Source: a virus. Taken from it: a DNA stretch of 28,255 nucleotides. The notes beneath the pieces were generated by a model. The model ran no database searches and was not told where the DNA came from. It saw nothing but the letters and a program-made list of their open reading frames with translations. The position numbers and the translations under genes were made by a program. Positions 1 through 5,695 of the stretch are shown here, piece by piece (positions within the stretch are counted from its first letter, which is position 1; each line of letters opens with the position of its first letter). Location: the IMG/VR virus record IMGVR_UViG_3300034105_001194, positions 1-28,255 of that record. One strand, 5' to 3'.

Positions 1-354
1 AGTGCAGAAGCTAAAAGATTAGCGAAACTTCAACAAGAAATCAACAGAAGTTCAACAGAAAATCAACACGTGTTGAAATCCTGTTCAACAGAAAGTCAAG
101 TATTAAGAGAAGATAAGAGAAGAGAAGATAATACTAATACAACGAAGCATCAAACTTTTACAAATCAATGTTTAGAACAATCTTCTTGGTGTGAATCAAT
201 TTCAATGAGAGAAAAGATAGCACCAGATAAAATACAATTAGCATTAAAAGACTTTAACGGTCATTTAACATCGATAGGCGATGAGAAGCAATATTTAAAA
301 GATTATCAATATCATTTTGTAATGTGGGTTAAGAAACGTAAAGCAATAAACTAA
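1..354 (+). CDS. C-terminal part of a putative phage replication initiator (5' end outside window)
   Basis: The frame is open from base 1 with no start before Met at 70, so the 117 visible residues are probably the tail of a longer protein. They begin with a charged helix (AEAKRLAKLQQEIN), pass through a low-complexity Arg/Glu/Asp linker encoded by a purine-rich GA repeat at about 109-135, and end in a compact domain (about residues 75-117) with the pattern LALKDFNGHL...YLKDYQYHFVMWVKK. Bacteroidota phage initiator-like proteins often have a polar linker followed by a short C-terminal domain of this type, and the next two genes fit a replication module. Its stop overlaps the next start (TAATG at 352-356), suggesting translational coupling. 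The product name rests on context and a remembered pattern, not on a catalytic motif. Confidence 0.6.
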   Translation, partial: SAEAKRLAKLQQEINRSSTENQHVLKSCSTESQVLREDKRREDNTNTTKHQTFTNQCLEQSSWCESISMREKIAPDKIQLALKDFNGHLTSIGDEKQYLKDYQYHFVMWVKKRKAIN

Positions 355-851
355 TGAGTTGGTCAACCGATAACGCAGTAAAAAGGATTTTTAACTCTTT
401 CAAACGATTAAAAAACCAAATCTTCGAGCAAGATATAGAAGCATTGAAATTATTGAATGAGGAGTTAATAAACAATCAAAAAAACTATGTGAATGATAAT
501 ATCCTATTTGCTAAACTTCTTAACTACGCTTTAAGAAATGAACTCAAACATCAGGGTAGTATGAAAATGGCAATTAAAAGCATCGATAGTATTTTAAAAA
601 CACCTATTTCGAATCATACCGAGTTTTTAAGATTAGAATTAAACCACAAAGATTTTTTAGAATATGTAGAAAGTTTAGGAATAGAAACGGATCACTTAAA
701 CCACAAAGAAAATAACAACGATTTAATACTAACCGAAAATCAAAAAGAGGTTCAAGATAAATTAACAAAGTTCTGGAACTACGACAAAGTAGAAAAGAGT
801 TTTTACAACAGCGCAAACGAATTTTTAAAGGACATAAACAACTACAACTAA
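354..851 (+). CDS. Unknown protein in the replication module
   Basis: A 165-residue acidic, largely helical protein I do not recognise. It starts on an ATG that overlaps the upstream stop by one base, and its stop abuts the ATPase start at 852, so the three genes form a tight operon. The N-terminal two thirds (about 1-100) is predicted helical with many Lys/Asn/Leu; the C-terminal part (about 130-165) is again charged. There is no signal peptide, membrane segment or metal site. Position between a putative initiator and a RepA-like ATPase suggests a replication accessory role such as a helicase-loading factor, but this is inferred only from neighbours. Confidence 0.75.
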   Translation: MSWSTDNAVKRIFNSFKRLKNQIFEQDIEALKLLNEELINNQKNYVNDNILFAKLLNYALRNELKHQGSMKMAIKSIDSILKTPISNHTEFLRLELNHKDFLEYVESLGIETDHLNHKENNNDLILTENQKEVQDKLTKFWNYDKVEKSFYNSANEFLKDINNYN

Positions 852-1679
852 ATGGATTTTAACGAACTTTTAAACGATATACAACAAGCTCCAGAAGTTA
901 ACTTCTTAGACTTAATAAACCAATGTAATATAGACTTAGCCGAAGAAATGATTAAGCCTGATATATTACTTTCGATAGGAGAACATCGATATAAAAACAA
1001 TACATACCCAACACCGATAATGACAGCAGGAGAATGCTCCGCAATTATAGCAGTTTCAAAAGCAAAGAAATCATTTTTAAAATCACAGTTTGCAGCTTCT
1101 TATATCGGGGGTAATTCAAATATAAATTTTCCAAATATAAAAACACATCGAACGGAAGATTTTACTGTATTAGATTTTGACACGGAACAAGGTAAATATT
1201 ATGCTCAAAGAACTTTTAGACGAGTGCCAGAGATAACAGGAGTAAACTACGATCATTATCATTGTTACGTTACACGACACATAACTTCAAGACAGCGTTT
1301 AGAAATGATTGACTATTGTCTTGTAAACCAAAAAACACTTTATAAAAAGGCTGTTAAATTGGTTTTTATAGATGGCATTGCTGACTTAGTAGATAACACA
1401 AACGATATTGTTATGAGTAAAGAAGCAAGTGATTATTTAATGAAATGGACACACGATTATAACATTCATATTAGTACAGTAATACACAAAGCAGGAGCAA
1501 CAGGAAAGCCTTTAGGACACTTAGGAACGTATATTTTAAAGAAATGTGAATCAGTTATAGAATTAGAAGTTAATGACGATAAAAGCGTAACAGTAAACAA
1601 TCCTTATTCCAGAGGTATTTCATTTGATGAATTTACATTTGATATTAATACGGATTCATTGCCATATTTAGTTGAATAA
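852..1679 (+). CDS. RepA-like AAA/RecA-fold ATPase (replicative helicase-type)
   Basis: This 275-residue protein has the motif order of RepA/AAA_25 ATPases used in phage and plasmid replication. A P-loop-like segment lies at about 68-74 (VSKAKKS), preceded by the GEC-SAII strand. Bacteroidota members often read KAKxKKT/S rather than the classical GxGKT, so this is not necessarily a dead site. An acidic motif typical of the family, VLDFDTEQG, is at 106-114, the Walker B strand LVFIDG is at 170-175, and the sensor-like strand STVIHK is at 208-213. Length matches a single RecA-fold domain without a separate primase. The start directly follows the upstream stop. It probably unwinds or loads at the phage origin. 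The fold is well supported; the exact role (helicase versus loader) is not. Confidence 0.82.
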   Translation: MDFNELLNDIQQAPEVNFLDLINQCNIDLAEEMIKPDILLSIGEHRYKNNTYPTPIMTAGECSAIIAVSKAKKSFLKSQFAASYIGGNSNINFPNIKTHRTEDFTVLDFDTEQGKYYAQRTFRRVPEITGVNYDHYHCYVTRHITSRQRLEMIDYCLVNQKTLYKKAVKLVFIDGIADLVDNTNDIVMSKEASDYLMKWTHDYNIHISTVIHKAGATGKPLGHLGTYILKKCESVIELEVNDDKSVTVNNPYSRGISFDEFTFDINTDSLPYLVE

Positions 1680-1700
1680 ATAAATAAAATAAATAAAACT

Positions 1701-1856
1701 ATGAAAATTTCAAAACAAGATGCAAAAAATTTACTTTATGAAATGTGGGAGAATGGAGAAGTACCATCAAACTTTACGGAAGATCATAGCGAATATGACG
1801 AAGCTGTAAGATACACAATGAAATATGGTGATTTCGATTATGATGACTGTTTTTAA
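1701..1856 (+). CDS. Small acidic protein (51 aa), unknown
   Basis: A short ORF 21 bases after the ATPase, behind an A/T-rich spacer made of AAATAAAT-type repeats. The protein is strongly acidic, with a Tyr/Asp-rich end (YGDFDYDDCF) and a helical start (SKQDAKNLLYEMWENG). Small proteins of this composition are common in flavobacterial phage early regions, but I do not recognise a family. Support for coding is the clean ATG, the A-rich upstream region usual in Bacteroidota, and the amino-acid composition. It probably belongs to the replication transcript. Confidence 0.6.
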   Translation: MKISKQDAKNLLYEMWENGEVPSNFTEDHSEYDEAVRYTMKYGDFDYDDCF

Positions 1857-1870
1857 ACTTTAAGATAAAA

Positions 1871-1904
1871 TTACGTTAATGCATTAGTTTTTTACTTACA
1901 TTTA
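1871..1904 (+). promoter_or_regulatory. Class A phage promoter
   Basis: TTACGTTAATGCATTA at 1871-1886 is a variant of the recurring 16-base element; 19 bases after its TTACGTT comes TACATTTA (1897-1904), close to the flavobacterial TAnnTTTG -7 box. Spacing agrees with the other class A sites (17-20). It would transcribe a decayed gene fragment and the accessory region. Confidence 0.55.
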
Positions 1905-2001
1905 CAAGAAGTACGGCAAGAAAGAATTAAAGATGATATTGCTTACAACAAAGGGTTTAAAGATGCAATGATAAAGTATAGAACAATTTAAAAAGAAATA
2001 A
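1905..2001 (+). pseudogene. Decayed copy of a small phage gene
   Basis: One frame (1911-1991) reads as plausible protein (RQERIKDDIAYNKGFKDAMIKY) but has no start codon and stops early. Shifting by +1 after base 1979 restores the ending EQFKKK and a stop at 1999-2001. That ending is the same as in the intact gene at 2003-2158, and the two genes share a near-perfect 27-base repeat over it. It looks like a truncated, frameshifted paralogue left behind just downstream of an intact promoter. Confidence 0.5.
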
Positions 2002-2007
2002 GATGAA
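1981..2007 (+). repeat. Direct repeat, copy 1 (27 bp)
   Basis: This matches 2138-2164 with one difference (A/G in the stop codon, TAA versus TGA). Both copies encode the C-terminus EQFKKK and the following AGATGAA. The offset of 157 bases equals one small gene, consistent with a tandem duplication. Confidence 0.85.
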
Positions 2008-2158
2008 AAACATACACATATTACCAAGGCAACAAGAAAGAAGTTATAGTGAGGAAGATTTAAAAACTGCTTTCCTTGATGGCTGGCAATTAAGAGATGG
2101 AGATTTACCTTTTTCTAAAGCAATGAAAAAATGGTTTGAACAATTTAAAAAGAAATGA
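2003..2158 (+). CDS. Small protein (51 aa), unknown
   Basis: The ORF starts at ATG 2003, directly after the first repeat copy, and ends within the second. The product has a polar N-terminus (RQQERSYSEEDLK), a central helix with AFLDGW, and a basic C-terminal helix (KKWFEQFKKK). Comparable small proteins with an SEEDLxxAFxxGW core occur in Bacteroidota phages and prophages; their function is unknown to me. The decayed upstream copy with the same C-terminus supports this being a real gene family. Confidence 0.6.
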   Translation: MKNIHILPRQQERSYSEEDLKTAFLDGWQLRDGDLPFSKAMKKWFEQFKKK

Positions 2159-2164
2159 GATGAA
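2138..2164 (+). repeat. Direct repeat, copy 2 (27 bp)
   Basis: Second copy of the repeat at 1981-2007, 26 of 27 bases identical, covering the end of the 51-aa gene and the first bases after it. Confidence 0.85.
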
Positions 2165-2170
2165 AGAAAA

Positions 2171-2294
2171 AACGGCTGACGCTAACCGATGTTCAGGAAA
2201 AGTAAGCCTAAACTTTCGGATGATGACTAGACTTACAGACACAAAAAAAACATTAAATCTAACCTAAAGCCTGAATAGCGGTTAGCGTATGTTA
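2171..2294 (+). repeat. attC-like imperfect palindrome J1
   Basis: The arm at 2180-2197 (CGCTAACCGATGTTCAGG) pairs with 2270-2287 with two mismatches in 18. Outside the arms are AACGG at the left and TATGTTA at the right. The right end is followed by a conserved flank, TCGGCTTTTT then TTCCACTAA, that also follows the element at 3111-3181. Size (124 bp), the TAAC/GTTA-type ends and its position between single genes resemble integron attC sites, but the GTTRRRY core is not matched exactly. The loop holds no gene. Confidence 0.6.
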
Positions 2295-2322
2295 TCACTT
2301 CGGCTTTTTATTCCACTAAAGT

Positions 2323-2802
2323 ATGAGAACAAAAACAACATTAAAAATTCTATCTGAAACATCAGAAGAAACAAAAGAAAAAGTAAGAAATAATGCTAAC
2401 AATTTAATAAATAAAAAAATGGACATAAAAGAAAAAATGACAACACAAGAAAAAGCATTAGAATTAGTGCAGGACTTAGGTTTTAATCACGCTATTTATG
2501 TTACTGAAGAAGTAATAGCTATCCTTGAAGATTGGGAGGGAACTGAATTGGCTAAAAAAGATTGGATTGAAATTAAGGAAATTATAGAAAGTATAGAAAA
2601 TACTAACAATTTAATTGAAAATCACTATCAAGAAATAAATGATATTGTTCACGAAAATCAAGGAAATTTAGGAGATATTACTAATCAAATTTATGAGTGG
2701 TTCAAACGATTCAAATATGATTATTCAAAAAATTGTGAATGTGAAACACGAATAGGCGAAACGTGGTGCTGCAATCAATGTGGTTTACCGACTACTAAAT
2801 AA
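2323..2802 (+). CDS. Unknown protein with C-terminal Cys cluster (cassette gene 1)
   Basis: A 159-residue protein. The first two thirds is acidic and helical; the last 25 residues contain a Cys cluster (NCECETRIGETWCCNQCGLP), which could bind zinc as a small ribbon. The first ATG is 29 bases after the J1 palindrome; Met at 2419 and Met at 2437 are alternative starts, and the region between 2323 and 2419 is low complexity, so the true N-terminus may be shorter. It is alone between two palindromic elements, like a gene cassette. I do not recognise the family; a regulatory or anti-defence role would be speculation. Confidence 0.65.
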   Translation: MRTKTTLKILSETSEETKEKVRNNANNLINKKMDIKEKMTTQEKALELVQDLGFNHAIYVTEEVIAILEDWEGTELAKKDWIEIKEIIESIENTNNLIENHYQEINDIVHENQGNLGDITNQIYEWFKRFKYDYSKNCECETRIGETWCCNQCGLPTTK

Positions 2803-2811
2803 GCTGAGTGA

Positions 2812-2937
2812 TAACGTTTCGCAGATTTGCGAGGGTTGGGGCTTTTACCACAAAATTAAATTTGAAACACAAAATTATGGATTTACTAAAAATATTATTT
2901 GAAAAACGACATCCCAACTCTTGCAAATGTGATGTTA
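2812..2937 (+). repeat. attC-like imperfect palindrome J2
   Basis: It begins TAACG at 2812 and ends GTTA at 2934-2937. Left arm 2825-2840 (ATTTGCGAGGGTTGGG) pairs over all 16 positions with 2913-2928 (two pairs being G-T). It is a relative of J4 (3623-3749): same length within one base, and the centres align (CACAAAA, AATT(T)GAAA, ACAAAA, then ATG). The start codon of the next gene lies in its loop. Confidence 0.65.
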
Positions 2938-3113
2938 GTGGCTGGGTGTCTTATGATTGGAATAAACCACAAACCCGACCAACTAAATACGGCAAATACT
3001 TTGTTCATCGCAAAGATGGTAAAACGCACTGGGAAACTTGGAACGGTAGCGGTTGGGCGTATAATGGAAATATAATTACGTTTTGGATGGAGGTTATACC
3101 ACCTTGCCACTAA
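2877..3113 (+). CDS. Small DUF551-like protein (cassette gene 2)
   Basis: 78 residues. The C-terminal half, KYGKYFVHRKDGKTHWETWNG followed by W, an aromatic run and FWMEVIPP, resembles the short DUF551-type domains (G-Y/F-V-R..G....W...W, then xxWMPLPxPP) found in phages. An upstream in-frame ATG at 2808 exists but would translate the palindrome arm, so 2877 is preferred. Even so, the first 25 or so residues (HPNSCKCDVSGW) are encoded by the right arm of J2, so the N-terminus appears to have been recruited from the recombination-like element. Function unknown. The stop overlaps the left end of J3. Confidence 0.6.
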   Translation: MDLLKILFEKRHPNSCKCDVSGWVSYDWNKPQTRPTKYGKYFVHRKDGKTHWETWNGSGWAYNGNIITFWMEVIPPCH

Positions 3114-3181
3114 CGTTAAAACTACACGCTGGTTGCCTATGCGGTTGCTAAATTTCGGCAACTAGCTTGTAGTGATTGTTA
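3111..3181 (+). repeat. attC-like imperfect palindrome J3
   Basis: A compact 71-bp element from TAACG to GTTA. Arms 3121-3137 (ACTACACGCTGGTTGCC) and 3157-3173 (GGCAACTAGCTTGTAGT) pair with two mismatches in 17. The right flank, TCGGCTTTTTTTTCACTAAC, matches the flank of J1. Its size is in the usual attC range. No integrase gene is visible in the window. Confidence 0.65.
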
Positions 3182-3263
3182 TATTCTCGGCTTTTTTTTC
3201 ACTAACAAAATCAGTTAACGAGGAATACTCGACAACTTAAAAATAACATTAAAACTAAACAAA

Positions 3264-3578
3264 ATGACAATACAACAAGAAGCATTATTAAGACACAATT
3301 CTATTGAGGAATTATTAGACAATATGACTACCGAAAAATCAACTGGAATGAAAAGAGTTTTTGCTGAAATAGGAAGTGATGAAAACGGTTATAGCAATTT
3401 TAAAAATAGATACAAGTTTTTTAAAGAAACTATTGAAAAAGATTTGCCAGAACTAACCAAAGATGAAATTATAAAATTCAATCGCTATTATCATAGTTTT
3501 AGAGAAATCTATAAATGGAATGGATTTGATGTTTTGTTAAAAGTATTAGAATGGGAAGAACTACAAAAGACAAAATAA
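3264..3578 (+). CDS. Unknown soluble protein (cassette gene 3)
   Basis: 104 residues, mixed charge, predicted mostly helical (SIEELLDNMTTEKSTGMKRV; FKNRYKFFKETIEKDLPELT). It has no signal peptide, transmembrane segment or metal-binding pattern, and I do not recognise it. The start ATG is preceded by an A-rich stretch (AAAACTAAACAAA), normal for Bacteroidota. It sits alone between palindromes J3 and J4. A small hairpin with CTTTC/GAAAG arms lies just after its stop at about 3581-3613. Confidence 0.65.
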   Translation: MTIQQEALLRHNSIEELLDNMTTEKSTGMKRVFAEIGSDENGYSNFKNRYKFFKETIEKDLPELTKDEIIKFNRYYHSFREIYKWNGFDVLLKVLEWEELQKTK

Positions 3579-3622
3579 AAGCGAGAGTAGCTTTCACCAG
3601 AAAGTTGCTCGAAGCTGGAATA

Positions 3623-3749
3623 TAACGGCTTCGGGCTTGGCGAAGTGCGGGCTTAATATCACAAAAGTTTAATTGAAAGACAAAAGTTTATGATAAATAC
3701 AGAAGATAAATTGAAAGACGAAACCCCGCATTTTGCCAAACCCGTGTTA
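3623..3749 (+). repeat. attC-like imperfect palindrome J4
   Basis: TAACG at 3623 to GTTA at 3746-3749. The left arm at 3632-3651 (CGGGCTTGGCGAAGTGCGGG) pairs with 3725-3744 over 19 of 20 positions (two G-T pairs). It is related to J2 in length and centre. The right end continues TGTGCTGG; J2 continues GTGGCTGG. The methyltransferase start codon lies in its loop and about 20 codons run through the right arm. Confidence 0.7.
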
Positions 3750-4406
3750 TGTGCTGGTGCGGTTTCAAAAGACGGTATTTCATTGATACACGGAGATAGT
3801 TTGCAAGCCTTAAAAAGCTATGGCGATAATTACTTTGATGTGGCAATAGTTGACCCACCATACGGGATTGGAGATACTTTTATCGGATTTTCAAGTGGAG
3901 TAAAAAAAGGTAAACTTGAAAGAGTTCATAAAGAAATGAAATGGGATGATAATATACCAAGTGATGAATATTTTGCGGAACTAAAAAGAGTATCTAAAAA
4001 ACAAATCATTTGGGGTGCTAATTACTTCAACTCATTTAATAACGAGGGCGGTGCGTTGGTTTGGTATAAAAACAGAGGCGGAAATACTTTAAGCCAATGT
4101 GAAATAGCAAGTGTTTCAGGTCAGAAAAAAGTTGATTATGTAGCTATACAAATATTAACTGGATTTGTAGCCGATGAAGAACGAATACACCCAACGCAAA
4201 AGCCTGTAAAACTTTATAGATGGGTGCTTGAAAATTACACAAATGAAAATGATTTGATTTTAGATACTCACTTAGGAAGCGGAAGTATCGCCATAGCTTG
4301 CCACCAAATGAAACGGAAACTAATAGGATATGAAATTGATGCAGATTATTACCGAAAGGCTTGCAAACGATTTGAAGAACAAACTCGTCAAACAGCATTA
4401 TGGTAG
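3690..4406 (+). CDS. DNA adenine/cytosine-N4 methyltransferase (cassette gene 4)
   Basis: A 238-residue amino-methyltransferase. The catalytic motif DPPYGIG is at 55-61, HPTQKP at 167-172 and the AdoMet-binding DTHLGSGS at 192-199, followed by the GYEIDADYY strand. Catalytic motif before the AdoMet motif is the beta-class order (N6-adenine or N4-cytosine). The core family start is near residue 28 (GISLIHGDSLQAL); the first 27 residues are largely encoded by the J4 palindrome, so they may be an accidental extension, and GTG at 3744 is an alternative start. No restriction enzyme is adjacent, so it probably protects phage DNA or regulates expression. The specificity cannot be read from the sequence. 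Of the cassette genes this is the only one with a clear function. Confidence 0.9.
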   Translation: MINTEDKLKDETPHFAKPVLCAGAVSKDGISLIHGDSLQALKSYGDNYFDVAIVDPPYGIGDTFIGFSSGVKKGKLERVHKEMKWDDNIPSDEYFAELKRVSKKQIIWGANYFNSFNNEGGALVWYKNRGGNTLSQCEIASVSGQKKVDYVAIQILTGFVADEERIHPTQKPVKLYRWVLENYTNENDLILDTHLGSGSIAIACHQMKRKLIGYEIDADYYRKACKRFEEQTRQTALW

Positions 4407-4473
4407 CACTTGCACATAACTACTCGCTATAACCTATAAAAGTATTACTTTTACTTCTTAACTATCTAAAAAT

Positions 4474-4617
4474 ATGGTAAAATATACAAAAGTAAAAGTA
4501 ATTAAGATTACAGAGCAACAACATCAAACGTTAAAAAAATTAGACAGCTATCAAATCAATGTAGCGCAGTTCATCAGGGATGCAATTTTTATTAAATTTA
4601 TTACGTTATTATATTAA
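4474..4617 (+). pseudogene. Ribbon-helix-helix regulator, 5' part (interrupted gene)
   Basis: The 47-residue frame begins with an RHH pattern: strand KVKVIKITEQQHQTLKKL, then YQINVAQFIRDAI as helix B. After FIRDAI the sequence degenerates into the recurring promoter element and stops (residues ITLLY). The usual RHH continuation (basic helix then KREY-type ending) is missing here but is found in frame 628 or 637 bases downstream at 5228-5284. Joining them at a shared TTTA or AATTTTTA gives an uninterrupted RHH protein. RHH proteins are small DNA-binding repressors. The truncated form could still be made, but would lack the end of helix B. Confidence 0.7.
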
Positions 4618-4632
4618 TTTTTTGTATCTTTA
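4601..4632 (+). promoter_or_regulatory. Class A phage promoter of the HNH cassette
   Basis: An exact TTACGTTATTATATTA at 4601-4616, then TATCTTTA at 4625-4632 after a 17-base spacer, one base from TAnnTTTG. With the preceding TTTA and the following T run, it is nearly identical to the site at 26301-26325. Predicted transcription start is about 4637-4640. Confidence 0.55.
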
Positions 4633-4642
4633 CTGAGTCGAA

Positions 4643-4718
4643 ATTCAGGAAGTCGATATTTAAAAATTTAATTTAAAGTTTAGTGAGTACCCGCCTGAAT
4701 CGGAGAAAGCTAAACTTT
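4643..4718 (+). promoter_or_regulatory. Structured 5' leader (pseudoknot or attenuator) of the HNH gene
   Basis: Two perfect pairings interleave: ATTCAGG 4643-4649 with CCTGAAT 4694-4700, and AAAGTTTAG 4675-4683 with CTAAACTTT 4710-4718. The order A-B-A'-B' is that of an H-type pseudoknot, or of two alternative structures. The second helix ends in a run of seven T and directly precedes ATG 4726, so it could act as a terminator or mask translation. AGTCGA occurs twice around the first arm. No known riboswitch class is recognised. Confidence 0.5.
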
Positions 4719-4725
4719 TTTTATT

Positions 4726-5229
4726 ATGGAAAACTGGATAGATATTAAAGGATTTGAAGGGTTGTATCAAGTTAGTGATTTAGGCAATGTTAAAAGTTTG
4801 GGTAATAACAAACTTAGAAAAGAAAAAATACTAAAACAAGGTTTATCGCATTGCGGATATAAAACTGTTTGTTTATCAAAAAACAATAAATGTAAAACAT
4901 ATACTACACATAGATTAGTAGCAATGTCTTTTATCCTAAATAATGAAAATAAGCGCACGGTAAATCACCGTAATGGTATTAAAATAAATAATAATGCTAT
5001 AAATTTAGAATGGTGTACTACTTCCGAAAATACCAAACACGCATACGATAATGGATTGATAAAAGTTTCTAAAGCAGAATGTCACGTTAATTCAAAATTA
5101 ACTAATTTACAAGTTTTAGAAATAAGAAAAATAGGTAGAACTTTAAAACAAAGAGTTATAGCTGATATGTTTGGAGTTAGACAAGTTTTAATAAGTAATG
5201 TTTTAAATAATATAAGTTATAATTTTTAA
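4726..5229 (+). CDS. HNH homing-type endonuclease (NUMOD4 + HNH_3)
   Basis: 167 residues in the order usual for free-standing phage homing enzymes. A NUMOD4 DNA-binding segment (WIDIKGFEGLYQVSDLGNVKSL, residues 4-25) comes first. The HNH_3 nuclease core is at about 61-107, with H62, N80-H81 and the N-x-x-N-LEW-CTTSEN block. A C-terminal helix-turn-helix at 123-161 (NSKLTNLQVLEIRK; IADMFGV) follows. The enzyme would nick or cut a target in phage lacking the insertion and promote its spread by repair. Here the presumed target is the RHH gene split around it. It has its own promoter and leader, and its stop codon overlaps the first restored codon of the RHH 3' part. Confidence 0.9.
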   Translation: MENWIDIKGFEGLYQVSDLGNVKSLGNNKLRKEKILKQGLSHCGYKTVCLSKNNKCKTYTTHRLVAMSFILNNENKRTVNHRNGIKINNNAINLEWCTTSENTKHAYDNGLIKVSKAECHVNSKLTNLQVLEIRKIGRTLKQRVIADMFGVRQVLISNVLNNISYNF

Positions 5230-5284
5230 ACGAGAATACAGCGATCTTATCCCGAAACCTAAAAAAGAATATTGCCCGTTTTGA
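5228..5284 (+). pseudogene. Ribbon-helix-helix regulator, 3' part
   Basis: Read in the frame that starts AAA at 5228, this encodes KREYSDLIPKPKKEYCPF and a TGA stop. It has no start codon. The KREY helix end and the Lys/Pro-rich tail fit the C-terminus of an RHH protein whose N-terminal part is at 4474. The stop is 9 bases before the next gene, normal operon spacing, which supports this having been the end of a functional gene. Confidence 0.65.
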
Positions 5285-5293
5285 AATAATATT

Positions 5294-5635
5294 ATGAAAC
5301 GTAAACCCAAACCAATCAGACATAAATGCGATCTTTGTAGAAGAATTGCTACCGTTAAGATATTTGGCGAGTGGCTTTGTGATATTCACTATGATAAAAA
5401 ATACAGTAAAATGAAAACAGCAATCAATCAGTTGATAAAATGGATTTGGTTAGACTTCTTCCCGAATGAGTTAATAGATACAGAAACGGTCAATAGAATC
5501 GATTTAAAGGCAAAAGAACTCAAAGAGGTAGAAAAGGAATCTATTATAAAAGCGTTTAATTCTGGCAGGTTAGCAGAAGAAATGGGAATGGATAAAAGCG
5601 CAGAGGAGTACTTTGATGAAACTTTTGAAAAATAA
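5294..5635 (+). CDS. Small protein with N-terminal Cys/His zinc-finger-like motif
   Basis: 113 residues. The basic N-terminus is followed by CDLC at 12-15 and, 15 residues on, CDIH, giving a C-x2-C...C-x2-H arrangement typical of a small zinc knuckle. The rest is helical and acidic (IIKAFNSGRLAEEMGMDKSAEEYFDETF), a pattern found in many Bacteroidota phage hypotheticals. It lies 9 bases after the original end of the RHH gene, so the two probably formed one operon. It may be a nucleic-acid-binding regulator; I do not recognise a named family. Confidence 0.75.
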   Translation: MKRKPKPIRHKCDLCRRIATVKIFGEWLCDIHYDKKYSKMKTAINQLIKWIWLDFFPNELIDTETVNRIDLKAKELKEVEKESIIKAFNSGRLAEEMGMDKSAEEYFDETFEK

Positions 5636-5644
5636 TTGAATTAA

Positions 5645-5678
5645 TTACGTTGTCGTATTAGTTTTTTGTTTATATTTG
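5645..5678 (+). promoter_or_regulatory. Class A promoter of the sigma factor operon
   Basis: TTACGTTGTCGTATTA (5645-5660) is the most divergent copy of the recurring element. After a 19-base spacer from TTACGTT lies TATATTTG (5671-5678), a perfect TAnnTTTG -7 box. It precedes the sigma gene start by 17 bases, so the leader is about 10-12 bases. Host sigma should read it. Confidence 0.7.
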
Positions 5679-5695
5679 AAGCAAATTAATTCTGA

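Larger units (their letters stand above)
4601..5228 (+). mobile_element. HNH endonuclease cassette inserted in the RHH gene
   Basis: About 628 bp containing a class A promoter, a structured leader and a single HNH endonuclease gene that ends exactly at the right border. Removing it at the shared TTTA (4597-4600 and 5225-5228) or at AATTTTTA (4584-4591 and 5221-5228) restores the RHH frame. About 125 bases of non-coding sequence is too little for a typical group I or II intron, so a homing-endonuclease insertion is the simpler reading. The left border is uncertain because the bases TTTA also precede the same element at 26305. Confidence 0.6.

Noticed and set aside
2808-2876. Upstream start at 2808 for the DUF551-like gene
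   Set aside because: The extra 23 codons translate the left arm and loop of palindrome J2, and the A-rich start context is at 2877.
2171-3749. True mobile integron
   Set aside because: No tyrosine integrase is visible and the GTTRRRY/RYYYAAC cores are not matched exactly, so only attC-like is claimed.
4406-4473. A fifth attC-like element after the methyltransferase
   Set aside because: ATAACT and CTATAACC are present, but I find no matching second arm ending in GTTA.
4601-5228. Group I intron carrying the HNH gene
   Set aside because: Only about 125 bases lie outside the ORF and I see no P3-P7 core or space for it; a simple insertion is more likely, though splicing is not excluded.
4726-5229. 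IscB/omega-RNA-like RNA-guided nuclease, because a structured RNA precedes an HNH gene
   Set aside because: The protein is a 167-aa NUMOD4/HNH_3 homing enzyme without RuvC or bridge-helix segments, and the leader is far too short.
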